NCBI GenBank assembly: GCA_015680865.1
Contig: JADAKE010000022.1
Span: 1 to 64,000 of the forward strand
Length of the DNA stretch: 64,000 bases
Direction of reading: 5' to 3'
DNA from: Enterococcus lacertideformus
Lineage (GTDB): Bacteria; Bacillota; Bacilli; Lactobacillales; Enterococcaceae
The notes beneath the pieces were generated by a model. That model was not told the origin of the DNA. It searched no databases and was given only the letters and a program-made list of their open reading frames with translations. This document shows, in pieces, positions 10,639 through 20,696 of the stretch; position 1 is the first letter of the stretch; each line of letters begins with the position of its first letter. Position numbers and translations under genes: made by a program.

Positions 10639-12795
10639 ATGAACATTCAACACATTGATACTCGGCACGGTACAGCAAATCAAGGGACTTTTTCAAATGG
10701 GAACTGCCAGCCTTATACTGGGGTTCCTTTTGGAATGAATTACTTCGCACCACAAACGACTGATCAAAATGGTAGTTGGTGGTTCCATCCCAACGACCGA
10801 GTTTTCCAAGGATATCGTTTAACCCATCAACCAAGTCCATGGATGGGCGACTTCAGCCATTTTGTCCTGACGCCAATCAGTGGTTCTTTAACTGAAAATA
10901 CTCTATTTCATGCGCAAAGCTCCTATCGACCAGAAGAAAGTATCTTTTGTCCAACACATTTGAGCATCCATCAACTACGCTATGGTATTCATTCTACTTT
11001 AATTCCTAGCATGTACGGAGGTGTGCTAACAATTGATTACAGTCAAAATGAGAGCGGTTTACTTTTATCTTTTCCAGGAAAGCACCGTTTAATTAAGAAA
11101 GACGATTATACGATTGAAGGACAGGTCACTCATTTTGCCGGTTCCGAAGATCCTAATTTCACTTTCTATTTTATTTTACAATTTGAAAAACCACTACAGT
11201 CAACTAAACATGTGAATATAATAAATGACAAAGCAAACTCTATCCCACTTTACTTTGGTGATACAAAAAAACAAGTCGTTCGATTTGGCACATCCTTCAT
11301 CAGCTCTGAGCAAGCTTCATTTAATTTGGAACAAGAGCTCAAACAAACACCCAAAGAATACTTGGCAAACAGTGACCAGCAGTGGCAGAATTATTTTGAT
11401 CGTATAAAAATCGAACATCATGATCCTAAACAGACAAGTACGTTTTATCATAACCTATATCGCGTATTTTTATTTCCTCAAACTTTTTATGAAATCGATC
11501 CAAATGGACAAAAAGTCCACTACGATACAACAAATCGAAGGGTAAAACCTGGTGTTCTTTATACTAATAATGGTTTTTGGGATACTTATAAGACAGTCTA
11601 TCCCCTTTACTCCTTGATTGCTGTCGAAAAATACGAAGAAATGCTGGAAGGTTTTTTGAATAGTTATTATGAAACCGGATTCTTACCTAAATGGCTTTCT
11701 CCAGATGAACGAGGTTTGATGCCTGGTACATTGATCGATGCAATAATAGCAGATGCCTCTGTTAAAGGAATCAGACCAGATTTAATGGCTGAATTTTTAG
11801 AAGCGATGAAAAAAGGAGCAACGATACAAAGCAAAAAGCAAAATTATGGTCGACAAGGAACTACGGATTATCTTAAATACGGTTATGTTCCAAATACTTA
11901 CCACGAGTCCATCAACCATACTCTTGATTATGCTTATAGTGATTTTTGTATCAGCCAAGTAGCGAAAACCTTAGCAGATAAAGAAACGACACGATGTTAT
12001 CAAAAACAATCATTTAATTATCAAAATGTCTTTGATCCAGAAACAGGATTTATGCGTTCAAAAGATACAAAAGGGGTATTCCGTACTCCCTTTTCTGCTA
12101 CTCGTTGGGGGCAAGATTACGCAGAAGGCAGTGCGTGGCAAAGTAGCTTTGCTGTTTATCATGATTTCGCCGGTTTGATTGACGCCCATGGTGGTTCTGA
12201 TAAATTTGAAGAAAAATTAGTCGAGCTATGTAACCAAGCACCAATTTTTGAAGTCGGTGGATATGGCTTTGAAATCCACGAAATGAGTGAAATGGCTGCA
12301 GTTGAATTTGGGCAAGTAGCTATCTCGAACCAACCAAGTTTCCACTATACTTATCTATTTAGTTATATCGGTAAACCAGAAATTGCACAACCATTAATCA
12401 AACAGCTATTGACTCAAACTTTTGACGATACGTCTACTGGCTATCCTGGCGATGAAGACAACGGTAGTATGGCTGGTTGGTATATCTTTAATAGTTTAGG
12501 TTTTTATCCAGTCACTCCTGGCTCTGGTGAATATGTCATTGGCATGCCACTTATTGATAAAGCAATCATCACATTATCTAACGGTGAGCACCTGCGCATT
12601 GAAGTCGATCCAAATTACCCGCAGCAACAATTTATTCATGAGATCAAAAGGAATGGTAATAGCTATAAGAAACTCTTCTTTACCCATCAAGACCTATTAG
12701 AAGGTGGCACGATTTCTTATAAATTAGGTATCGTACCCCATAGACTTGTCCATTCCCAAGAAAACTTGCCTTTTTCTTTATCAACTAAGGGATAA
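10639..12795 (+). CDS. GH92 alpha-1,2-mannosidase
   Basis: A 718-residue calcium-dependent exo-mannosidase of family GH92. It has the N-terminal beta-sandwich (TRHGTANQGTFSNGNCQPYTG) and the (alpha/alpha)6 barrel with GYPGDEDNGSMAGWY, which holds the catalytic acidic region, and then FYPVTPGSGEYVIGMPL. No signal peptide is visible, so it should be cytoplasmic and act on imported glycans. GH92 members trim alpha-1,2 mannose from high-mannose N-glycans, which prepares substrate for GH38 and GH125 encoded on the opposite strand. It is translationally close to the regulator. It is the only intact mannosidase in the locus. Confidence 0.9.
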   Translation: MNIQHIDTRHGTANQGTFSNGNCQPYTGVPFGMNYFAPQTTDQNGSWWFHPNDRVFQGYRLTHQPSPWMGDFSHFVLTPISGSLTENTLFHAQSSYRPEESIFCPTHLSIHQLRYGIHSTLIPSMYGGVLTIDYSQNESGLLLSFPGKHRLIKKDDYTIEGQVTHFAGSEDPNFTFYFILQFEKPLQSTKHVNIINDKANSIPLYFGDTKKQVVRFGTSFISSEQASFNLEQELKQTPKEYLANSDQQWQNYFDRIKIEHHDPKQTSTFYHNLYRVFLFPQTFYEIDPNGQKVHYDTTNRRVKPGVLYTNNGFWDTYKTVYPLYSLIAVEKYEEMLEGFLNSYYETGFLPKWLSPDERGLMPGTLIDAIIADASVKGIRPDLMAEFLEAMKKGATIQSKKQNYGRQGTTDYLKYGYVPNTYHESINHTLDYAYSDFCISQVAKTLADKETTRCYQKQSFNYQNVFDPETGFMRSKDTKGVFRTPFSATRWGQDYAEGSAWQSSFAVYHDFAGLIDAHGGSDKFEEKLVELCNQAPIFEVGGYGFEIHEMSEMAAVEFGQVAISNQPSFHYTYLFSYIGKPEIAQPLIKQLLTQTFDDTSTGYPGDEDNGSMAGWYIFNSLGFYPVTPGSGEYVIGMPLIDKAIITLSNGEHLRIEVDPNYPQQQFIHEIKRNGNSYKKLFFTHQDLLEGGTISYKLGIVPHRLVHSQENLPFSLSTKG

Positions 12796-12819
12796 AATTA
12801 ACGCTTTCCGAAGATATAA

Positions 12820-12930
12820 GAAGGAGTTGTTTCTATTCCCGATGTTTATTCGTATTTAGAGTGTGGCTGGGACAGAAGCTTATTTCCCAAGGAGTTGCTT
12901 CTGCTCCCGCCGTTTATCCGAGAGTGTGAA
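12820..12930. repeat. imperfect direct repeat after GH92
   Basis: Two copies of a segment of about 42 bases lie at 12820-12865 and 12889-12928. Both contain AAGGAGTTG, then TTCT, then TCCCG, then GTTTAT, and end in GAGTGTG. The second runs into the terminator hairpin. This may be a duplicated copy of the dispersed GTGTGGGACA-type element. Confidence 0.6.
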
Positions 12931-12968
12931 ACAAAAGGAATCTTTACTTTTGTCCCACACTCTTTTTT
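12922..12968 (+). terminator. intrinsic terminator after GH92
   Basis: GAGTGTG..ACAAAAG pairs with CTTTTGTCCCACACTC, followed by TTTTTT. It belongs to the GTGTGGGACAA family of hairpins seen at several places in the window. Confidence 0.8.
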
Positions 12969-13154
12969 GTTCAGCAATTCTGACAATCAACCTATAACTC
13001 ATTATTTTGGAAGCTGAGACATTCATCTAACTCAATTTCTTAAAACCAAAAAAATGGAATTTCAAACACCACGCTACGAGATTCAATCAATGTCATGAGA
13101 AATATAAAAAAACTTCTGGTGACAATCTTTAGCTATCTTTTTGCAGTTTCCTGT
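12969..13154. other. intergenic spacer
   Basis: I see no gene or clear site between the GH92 terminator and the end of the panE remnant. Confidence 0.5.
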
Positions 13155-14068
13155 TTATTTTACATTTAAGCTATCTTCTTTCGCATGAACTAACTCCGTC
13201 AAGAAATCACAATAAGGGGTAGCAATTCCATATTTTTTTCCTTTTCTAGAAATCGCCCCATTAATATAGTCGATTTCAGTCAAGCGATGGTTCTTGATTA
13301 AGTCTTGATACATAGATGGATAATGTAACCCGATCGTTTCAGGATCAAAACAGGATTCGCAGTGGGCAATTACTTCTGGAACATCTAAGTGAATATTTTC
13401 AGCAGCTGCTACTTCAGCAAACTCACGAACGATCGTTTCAACCATCTTATGCGCTGTAGTAGTTTTTCCTAAACCTGCCATGTTGACATCTAAAATCGTA
13501 CACAAGCTTTACGATAGATCGAATAATGGATATTTTCAGAGAATTTTGCATTCAAACATGATTCAGATAATTTTACAGCTAGTGCTTTAGCTTGTTCTTC
13601 TTTGCCTTCTCCAAGATTTTGCAGCTCAACTGAACCACTTCCAAATAATTTTACTTGGCCCGGACCTTCTAATCCAGCAGTCCACATGGTATTCCCAATA
13701 TAAATATTGTCCATTGGCACAAATTGTTCAATCACATCTTCATGACCGATCCCATTCAGCAAGCACAATACTTCTGTACCTTCTTTGATCAACGAATGGA
13801 TGTCTGTTAACATCTTTTCTAACTGCATCGCTTTTGTAAATAAGATGATCAAATCAACTTGATCTTCTTTACCAACTTCTGATTGAAGAACAACCGGCAA
13901 ATGAGCTACTACTTCTTCTCAATTGTAATCCGCTTTTAGACCATGTTCTTTGATTTGTTGAACATGCTCGGCCCATCCATCAATCAATAATACTTCATTA
14001 CCACCTTGGTGTAACATTAAACCGAAACGACTACCCATCGCTCCAGCACCTGCAATCGCAATTTTCAA
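13155..14068 (-). pseudogene. ketopantoate/2-dehydropantoate reductase (PanE-like), stop plus deletion
   Basis: The first fragment starts at TTG 14068 behind a GGAGG site. It reads LKIAIAGAGAMGSRFG, the NAD(P)-binding glycine motif of ketopantoate reductases, which reduce 2-dehydropantoate to pantoate for coenzyme A. TGA at 13919-13921 (after ADYN) is the first lesion; relatives usually have Gly here. The middle part continues from 13900 to about 13505, where a short out-of-frame deletion joins YRKAC to CTILDVNMAGLG, losing about 8-10 residues. The last part carries the C-terminal domain with FLTELV. Two independent lesions make this a true pseudogene unless both are sequence errors. Confidence 0.8.
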
Positions 14069-14309
14069 TTTTATTCCTCCTTTTTTCATTCCATTATACC
14101 TATCTAGGATTTATTATACAATTTTAACCTGCGAGTCGTTTTACATCTTCATCCCACTCTTATTCTCTCACCCTGTTTCTTATTCATTTACTTTTGCTTG
14201 GTTTCAATCAATAAAAATTAGCTCCTGAAAAATCACAAATCGTCACTATTTTTCTTACTTTTTTTATTAACCATAAAAAATTTCTCAAATGGAAGGTACC
14301 TATAAAAAT

Positions 14310-14560
14310 AACTTATAAACCTCAAGATAAACTTCCTCTAATTCAAACGTTTGAAATCCGTTCTTTACATTTTTCCAAAAGATTTGGTAATAAAAGTATT
14401 TGGCAAGCAAAAAATTAAGAAGGAATTCCCAAAATTTGACAAGAAACACAAAAACTAATTTTTTGATGTTGCTTGTTACCTATTTGGTGCTTCTCAAATT
14501 TTAGATAATTCCTTTTTATTTGACGAATATGCTTATTTGGTTCACCGTTTATTCCTTTTT
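14310..14560. repeat. diverged copy of a dispersed repeat, copy A
   Basis: This gene-free stretch resembles 37290-37500. Shared blocks in the same order are TTTGGC, then GACAAGAAA, then TTTTTTG, then TTGGTGCTTC, then CAAATTTT, then CACCGTTTATTCCTTTTT / CATCGTTTATTCTTTTTT. Both copies are too decayed to name; they may be remnants of one mobile or non-coding element. Confidence 0.5.
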
Positions 14561-14571
14561 CCATCTATTTA

Positions 14572-14609
14572 AAGAGCTTAGGGCGACTATATTTCCCCAA
14601 GCTCTTTTT
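14572..14609 (+). terminator. terminator-like hairpin
   Basis: AGAGCTTAGGG pairs with CCCAAGCTCT and is followed by TTTTTATT on the plus strand. No plus-strand gene precedes it, so it probably belongs to the decayed repeat. The rest of 14070-14950 shows no gene. Confidence 0.5.
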
Positions 14610-14950
14610 ATTGTTCCATATTAAGATTTTTTGCTTTATATCTAACTTCAATATTTAAAATCATAGATAAGCGTAATACTATAATTGTTTATCACGTCAT
14701 GTCCTTTAGTTAGTTTGATTATTTTTTAATCAAACATATCAAAAGAACTATATAAATAAAAATCAATATTTTAAGACTTTTCTTAGCCCTATATTTCCAT
14801 TGATACTCGGATAAAAGAAACAAAGAACTGCCTAAGATCAAGGATTATAGTGGATAGATAGCTAAAACAGATCACCATTGTTTTTTCCCTATGATTGTTG
14901 TCACTCCTGACTTATTTTTCTTTACTACTTCTTTTTGATAACTATACTTT

Positions 14951-17185
14951 TTAATAGAAATCATCTTGTAAGATATTTTGATCTTGAATGCCCAATTTTT
15001 TTAGATTTTCCTGTATATTTTCGTTAAAATTCTTCGAACCTACTATATAATAATAATAATCATTTTTTTGTAAGTCACTTACTTTATCTCTAATTAACTC
15101 TTTATCTATACGTTTTCCATTTGGAGTACGTGTAAAAATCTTTAGATATTCAAAATTCAACTCTTTTTTATATTGTATTAACCGCTCATCAAAGACAAGA
15201 TCCTTTTCATACTTATTCGAATAGATTAAATAAACCTTTTTCTTAAACCCTATTTTCATTAATTCCTGTAGTATAGGGATCACAGGAGTAATTCCTATAC
15301 CTGAAACAATAAAAACGATATTATTCATTAAGTTCCTTATACCAAAATGACCCATAGGACCAAAAACTTTCACAGTGTCTCCTTTACTTAACTCTTTTAT
15401 ACTTTGTTTGTAAGAAGAATTACTATAACGCATTGCAAACGATAACGTTTTTTCATCTGGATGGCTTACTATAGATAAAGCTCTATGCATTAAATCTAGC
15501 GTTTGATATTTAGGTTCCTCTATTTGTAGCTCAACATATTGACCAGGCAAATAATTGAAATTTTCTGGTTTCTCTATGGTTAATAATATCGTATTTTGGG
15601 CAATTTCTTTTTTATCAATTAATTTAACAATACGTTTATCAATAATTTGCTGTTTCTCTAGAGGTTTTGTGCTCCAGTTAGACGATTGTAATATTTTTTC
15701 TGCGCACAACTTTCCACTTAACAAAGCTCCTGTAAAACCTCCACCGGGAAAAGTCCAACTTCCGGCAAAATAAAGGCCTTTAATATTCGACTTCAATTTA
15801 GGGCGCTTAATTGATCCTTGCTTAATCGTTTGATCAAAACCATAGGGAGTACCGTTTGGTGTTTTGATGTAGTTTTGAATTGTTTGTGCTGTTCCTACTT
15901 CGATGTGTTCAATAGATTCTAAAATATTAGGATAGTGTTTTTCTAGTTTTTCAAGTAATAGTTTAGCTACACGTTTTTTCTTTTCAATATAATCCTTTTT
16001 AGACAAATTACTCCAATTATTCAAGTCGTCAGTCGTACATATACAAGCAAACGTTTTGCCTTGTGGAGCTAAGCCGCTGTCAATTTGTCCATAGTCCACA
16101 AATACAAATCCTTCGTTAATATCAAATTTTTGGTCATTTAAAATGAGATCTTGGAGCGATTCCACATTTTTACCTTGAATAAAGGTAGAATATGCAGAAA
16201 CACCATATTCTTTTAAATTGGGCTTGTTTATACCTAAATAAACAGTTAATAAACTAGTTGCTGGAGTGTAATTCTTATACTTTTTAATTAGTTTTTGTTT
16301 TGTTTTTTGAGGAAGCATATCTGCTGTTTCAGAAATTGCAATATTGGAAATGATATGATTACTGAATACTTTTTGAACATCATATCCCACATTAAAACTA
16401 TCTTTAAACTCAACACAAATAACTGCATCTTTTTCCGTTAATAGTTTACATACTTTTTTTCCAGTTAAGACTTGGCCTTTATTTTCTAAAATAATATTTT
16501 TCAATGCGTTAGATAGATTCTGACCACTTCCCTTAATATACCAAGCACCATTTAAGAAATATCCAGCGTTTCCTGCTGCAAAATAAGTCATATTTAGATT
16601 ATAAACATTGTCTGAATAGTATCCAAAATTAGCAGTTAACACTAATTTTAATTCTTCATTTGTAATGTGCTTATCCATCCACTCTCCTACTGTTATTTTA
16701 GAAGTACGAGTGAGATATGGGAATAATAAAGGAAATACAGGCATTAATAAATTCCTCTTAATACCTTCATTGGGAAGTCTTAAAAACTCACTTTGTATTT
16801 TTTTTAAAGTAGTGAAAAATTGATTGATTCCAGTTTTATCATTTGGATATTTATTAATTAAAAATTGACGAGCATTCTCTTCACCATGGGGTAAAGTAAT
16901 TTTCTTTTGATTAGATAGAACGACTTCAAATAACTCTGGTATTTTAACCAATTCGATTTTTTTTTCTAAATCTAGTTGGCTAAAAAGTTCATGCTTTAAA
17001 TTTTCTATTCCATCCATTTCATGAAGTCCTACATCCATGATGTAGTCTTTACGTTTAAAAGCTGTAGAACAGCCACCAACGATAAAATGCTGTTCTAGTA
17101 GCAGTACTTTTTTTCCTTGTTTCGCTAATAGTGCTCCAGCAGTTAGCCCTCCTAAACCTCCACCTATTATAATTACATCAAACAT
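14951..17185 (-). CDS. fused phytoene-desaturase-like flavoprotein and ferredoxin-reductase-like domain
   Basis: A 744-residue two-domain oxidoreductase. Residues 1 to about 500 resemble CrtI/CrtISO/RetSat-type flavoproteins. The Rossmann motif is DVIIIGGGLGGLTAGALLAK and the C-terminal FAD motif is GLYFAGSWTFPGGGFTGALLSG. Residues from about 515 to 744 form a ferredoxin-NADP reductase-like module with a flavin-binding RALSIVS, GPMGHFG, the nucleotide-binding VSGIGITPVIPILQ and YSNKYEKDL. The start at 17185 follows GGAGGGGG; the frame extends 13 codons further up without support. Carrying its own reductase suggests NAD(P)H-driven reduction or isomerisation of a polyene or unsaturated lipid. 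No carotenoid genes are nearby, so the substrate is unknown. Confidence 0.8.
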   Translation of the reverse strand: MFDVIIIGGGLGGLTAGALLAKQGKKVLLLEQHFIVGGCSTAFKRKDYIMDVGLHEMDGIENLKHELFSQLDLEKKIELVKIPELFEVVLSNQKKITLPHGEENARQFLINKYPNDKTGINQFFTTLKKIQSEFLRLPNEGIKRNLLMPVFPLLFPYLTRTSKITVGEWMDKHITNEELKLVLTANFGYYSDNVYNLNMTYFAAGNAGYFLNGAWYIKGSGQNLSNALKNIILENKGQVLTGKKVCKLLTEKDAVICVEFKDSFNVGYDVQKVFSNHIISNIAISETADMLPQKTKQKLIKKYKNYTPATSLLTVYLGINKPNLKEYGVSAYSTFIQGKNVESLQDLILNDQKFDINEGFVFVDYGQIDSGLAPQGKTFACICTTDDLNNWSNLSKKDYIEKKKRVAKLLLEKLEKHYPNILESIEHIEVGTAQTIQNYIKTPNGTPYGFDQTIKQGSIKRPKLKSNIKGLYFAGSWTFPGGGFTGALLSGKLCAEKILQSSNWSTKPLEKQQIIDKRIVKLIDKKEIAQNTILLTIEKPENFNYLPGQYVELQIEEPKYQTLDLMHRALSIVSHPDEKTLSFAMRYSNSSYKQSIKELSKGDTVKVFGPMGHFGIRNLMNNIVFIVSGIGITPVIPILQELMKIGFKKKVYLIYSNKYEKDLVFDERLIQYKKELNFEYLKIFTRTPNGKRIDKELIRDKVSDLQKNDYYYYIVGSKNFNENIQENLKKLGIQDQNILQDDFY

Positions 17186-17282
17186 GAAATTCCCCCTCCA
17201 TTTTTTGATCTGTAGTTTACACATTAAATTAAAATCATCCTGATATTAAAACAAACGACAAAGAATGTTTTTTTATTTTTAG

Positions 17283-17296
17283 TATATTGCAATATA
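17283..17296. promoter_or_regulatory. perfect 14-bp palindrome TATATTGCAATATA
   Basis: It lies about 100 bases upstream of the fused flavoprotein start. It has the size and symmetry of a TetR- or MarR-type operator. No cognate regulator is adjacent. Confidence 0.4.
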
Positions 17297-17389
17297 TAAA
17301 AAACAAATCTTTATATTTTAGAAAACCAGTAAAAAAGAAATAACTAAAAAAGAAGTTATCTTGCTAAAAAATCAAGCGACTTGACGATC

Positions 17390-18470
17390 TCTTGTTGGCA
17401 CAATATCTATCTCGTCGGAGGGAAAACTGCCTCGTCTAAACGAAAAGGGAAATCAACCATAATGAAGCAGAAGCCTTTGGAAAAATAGAAAATAAAGAAA
17501 ACAGCTCAAAAAAAGAATTGGAGCTTGAAGTGGAATGCTTGAACATTGAGGTGGTCTCTCTAAAAAGCTACGGATTTTCCAACAGACGATTATAGCGAAG
17601 AATCAAAACCAGAATAGCCATTGAATTTCGACAAGATCTTGTATGAGCTGTGATTGGCTTCGCGCCACATTTAATTACTGGAAAAACGTCTCAACAATGA
17701 AGAAACAAAAAAGACCTATTTAGAGGAACTCATTCAAATAATCTTTGAAGAAAATGGAGGTAATTAAGGCTATCGACGGATCCAACTAGAATTAGCTAAC
17801 AGAGATTTCCGAGTAATCATAAAAAGTACGTCGAATAATGAAGAAATATCACTTAACTTATACCAGTTTTACGAGACGATCAAGAAAGTACCGATGATCC
17901 TATAAAGGAAACGTAGAGAAACCAGCAAAGAACAAAGTCAAACAAAAAAACATTTACAAATATTTCAGAATTTCACTATACGGAACAAAATTCTGAAGGA
18001 ATAAATATCAAAATAAAAGCCTAACTTAGTTCTTTTCTCGATGGATTCAATCGGGAAATTAGCTCCTATCAATTTCAACAAAAGCCAACATTAGATTGTG
18101 TATTGCTACCACCGAAATGAGTCATTAAGAAGATAAAACAAGCTACTTTTCGAATGACGATTCTCTCTGATTAAGGTTGCCATTACCAAAACCAACCATA
18201 CATTAGCCACTTGAAACAAGCCAAGATTTACCATAGCATGTCACGAAAATGAAACTACTTGGATAATTCATTAATAGAAAACTTCTTTGGATGAATGAAA
18301 TAAGAATTGCGTAGTTTTTCAAATTGTGAGGAATTGAAAGCAGCTATTGCAAATAATATACATTATTATAATCATCATCGAATAAAAGATCGAATAAAAG
18401 CAAAATTGACTGGTATGAGACTGGTTCAATACCGAATTCATACCAGCCAACTGGCTAAATAATCTGTGTA
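17390..18470 (+). mobile_element. heavily decayed IS3-family (IS150-like) element
   Basis: Translation in changing frames gives IS3-family OrfB pieces. About 17690-17860 reads YLEELIQIIFEENGG, then YRRIQLELANR. About 17960 gives TEFHYTEQNSEGIK. About 18020 gives FLDGFNREI. About 18250-18460 gives LDNSLIENFFG, then EELKAAIANNIHYYNHHRI, then KLTGM, then VQYRIHTSQLA. These are the conserved blocks around the DDE residues and the C-terminus. Many stop codons and frameshifts interrupt them, and I could not find terminal inverted repeats. The far greater decay than in neighbouring genes shows that this is an old insertion. Confidence 0.8.
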
Positions 18471-18923
18471 CAATTTTCGGGGCGCACACCATTCTCTTTA
18501 TTTTAGCCTCATTTCGTCGAAAATTTTGCAAATCCATTTAATAAAATTAAGGTAATTCATTACTTATTTTACCACTAAAATTGTTAAAAAATATTAATTA
18601 TTTGATCACAAATTAACTACGATAACTAATCATAAAAACTATATCCAAAAAAATAGACACTTAGCTATCGTCGGATCAAAGAATACTGAACCCACAAAAT
18701 TATTATTCAATCCACTTTTCTCCATTTACGACTATTATAAAGATTTTCGCCCCTTTTTTAATAATTTACTTTCCACAATCATATTTGAATCCTACATAAC
18801 TAAATAAAACATAAATGGAATACTTTATTAAAAAAAGGAAAACCATAAAAATAATAATAAGTAAATAGTTTTCATTTGCTGTATCATGAATAAAAAATTA
18901 TATTGCTAAGGAGTTTTTTGCGC
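18471..18923. other. AT-rich spacer, no gene seen
   Basis: Between the IS remnant and the peptidase gene I see no coding region. The promoter of the downstream lipoprotein gene should lie in its last 100 bases. Confidence 0.5.
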
Positions 18924-19937
18924 ATGAAAAAAGTTTTATTATTACTTCCCATTGTACTTGGTTTAACTGCTTGTGCTGGAGTAGAAAACAATTCTAAATC
19001 TGATACAGAAAGTAATTCTAAAACAGAAGAAAACCGTAAGGAGAATTCTCCTCAATACTTATCATAAACTATAAAAACGAATATTGAAATACCTAAAGAT
19101 TTATCTGAATATAATTCCGAAGAATTAATTGAATATTTTAAGCAATTTAAATCCAGAAAAATTGGAAGTAAATCAAATGCCGAGGCAGGTAAATCAATCG
19201 CTGAATTTTGGAAGCAAGTAAACATCGAACCTTACAACACTTCTTTCTATCAAAAATTCCAAACAGATTCTAATTTTAAGGTTACTTATGATTTGCCTAA
19301 CGGAAAAAAATTTACATTTTCCGGTGAAAGTGAAAATATAGTCGGAAAAATTCCTGGAAAAGATAGTACCAAATCAGTTGTTATATCTGCTCATTTTGAT
19401 ACATGGCCTACAGTTGCGGGCGTTTTAGATAATACTTCTGGGACAGCTGCTTTGATGTCTCTATCAAAAAAATTAAAAGAACACTATAAGGATGAACAAC
19501 CACCAATTGATATTGTCTTTGTAGCATTTAATGGTGAAGAACATCAACTATCAGGAAGTAAAGCATTTTATCCAATGCTAGATAAAGATTATAAAGATTT
19601 TTATAACATTAATTTAGATTGCATTGGACAAAAAGATCGTTCATTATCTTATAAAATAGACGATAAAAATTCTCAACAGCTTGCTAAAGACATAAAACAA
19701 TATTTACTGAAAGAAAATGTTAAATTAAATGATTCTAAGTATGATGAACAGGGAACCAGTGATCACGCTATTTTTTGGGGATACGGTCGTGCAGCAATGA
19801 TTATAGGAAATGATATCGAAGAAGATTTCGTTCACACAGAAAAGGATAATGATGCTTTATTAGATTATGAAGAAATACAAAAAATAGTAGATGGACTTAA
19901 TAATTTTATTATAGAAAACAACGGAAAAATGTATTAA
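18924..19937 (+). pseudogene. M28-family aminopeptidase lipoprotein, one in-frame stop
   Basis: The frame starts at ATG 18924 after AAGGAG. It opens with a lipoprotein signal peptide MKKVLLLLPIVLGLTACAG (lipobox LTAC, Cys17). The mature part matches M28 zinc peptidases: SAHFDTWP and LDNTSG (metal ligands His and Asp), FNGEEHQLSGS (catalytic Glu-Glu), then NLDCIGQ and TSDHAIFWGYG. TAA at 19065-19067 (codon 48, after YLS) lies in the linker before the catalytic domain. The rest of the frame is intact to 19937. A secondary start at 19293 would give a cytoplasmic fragment missing part of the N-terminal fold. The exported peptidase is probably lost unless the stop is a sequence error. Confidence 0.8.
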
Positions 19938-20025
19938 TATACACTAAGAATTTTACTATATACTTTAATCCAAATAATAGTTAAAAGTCCAAAATACTTT
20001 AACCATTTATTCTTTGTTAAATAAA

Positions 20026-20100
20026 AAGAGTGTGGGACAATAGGCAGAAAAAAATCTGATTATTGCTCCCACTTTTTTTGATTTTAAGGTACACAAAAAG
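20026..20100. repeat. dispersed 75-bp hairpin repeat, copy 1
   Basis: It begins GAGTGTGGGACAATAG and ends in AAGGTACACAAAAAG. It is an inverted, nearly identical copy of 32537-32607. The GAGTGTGGGACAAT..ATTG..CCCACT arms form a hairpin followed by TTTTTTT, so it also works as the terminator of the peptidase gene on the plus strand. Confidence 0.8.
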
Positions 20101-20569
20101 CACACCACCAAGTATGCTCACATTATCTAAACTTAACTAAAACTTTTTATCAAAAAGAAAAAGCGGAGAACCTATAAAAAGTATCTACAAAAAGTTCAAT
20201 CAGATTAGCTGCCAAGAAAATCAAAATACGAAACATATATACGCCTGTTTTAAGACCTCAATAGTTTTTCAAAAACAGATACAGACACTACATTTATGCA
20301 AACTAAGAAATAAATTTACTAAAAAATCTTCACTTATGGTACGGCGCTGCGTATCACGAGTGAATGATATTTCGTAAACTTCGAAAATCGGATCATTTAT
20401 ACTACAGTTATCCACATATAAGCGAATATATTTTGCCAAGTAACATCATATCAAAAAACAATAATTTTCTGAAAAGAATCTTTATTCGCTATGTTATATA
20501 GTAAATTTGAAACAAAAATTACTAATATTCAATTTTATCTTTGATTCTATTTCTTTAAGATTAACACTT
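20101..20569. other. intergenic stretch, no gene seen
   Basis: About 470 AT-rich bases without a credible ORF. It contains one perfect DnaA-box-like TTATCCACA at 20408-20416. I see nothing else of note. Confidence 0.5.
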
Positions 20570-20610
20570 AAAAAATCCTCACTTTTTATATGCAAGTGAG
20601 GATTTTTAAT
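20570..20610 (-). terminator. bidirectional intrinsic terminator after the R-M operon
   Basis: AAAATCCTCACTT pairs with AAGTGAGGATTTT, with T runs on both strands. On the minus strand it lies downstream of the methyltransferase gene. Confidence 0.8.
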
Positions 20611-20696
20611 CGATCATTTTATTACTACAGTGTAGAAAATACAGCTATAGCAAAATATTAAATATTATCACTATATTTTAAAGTATGTTGTTTTTA

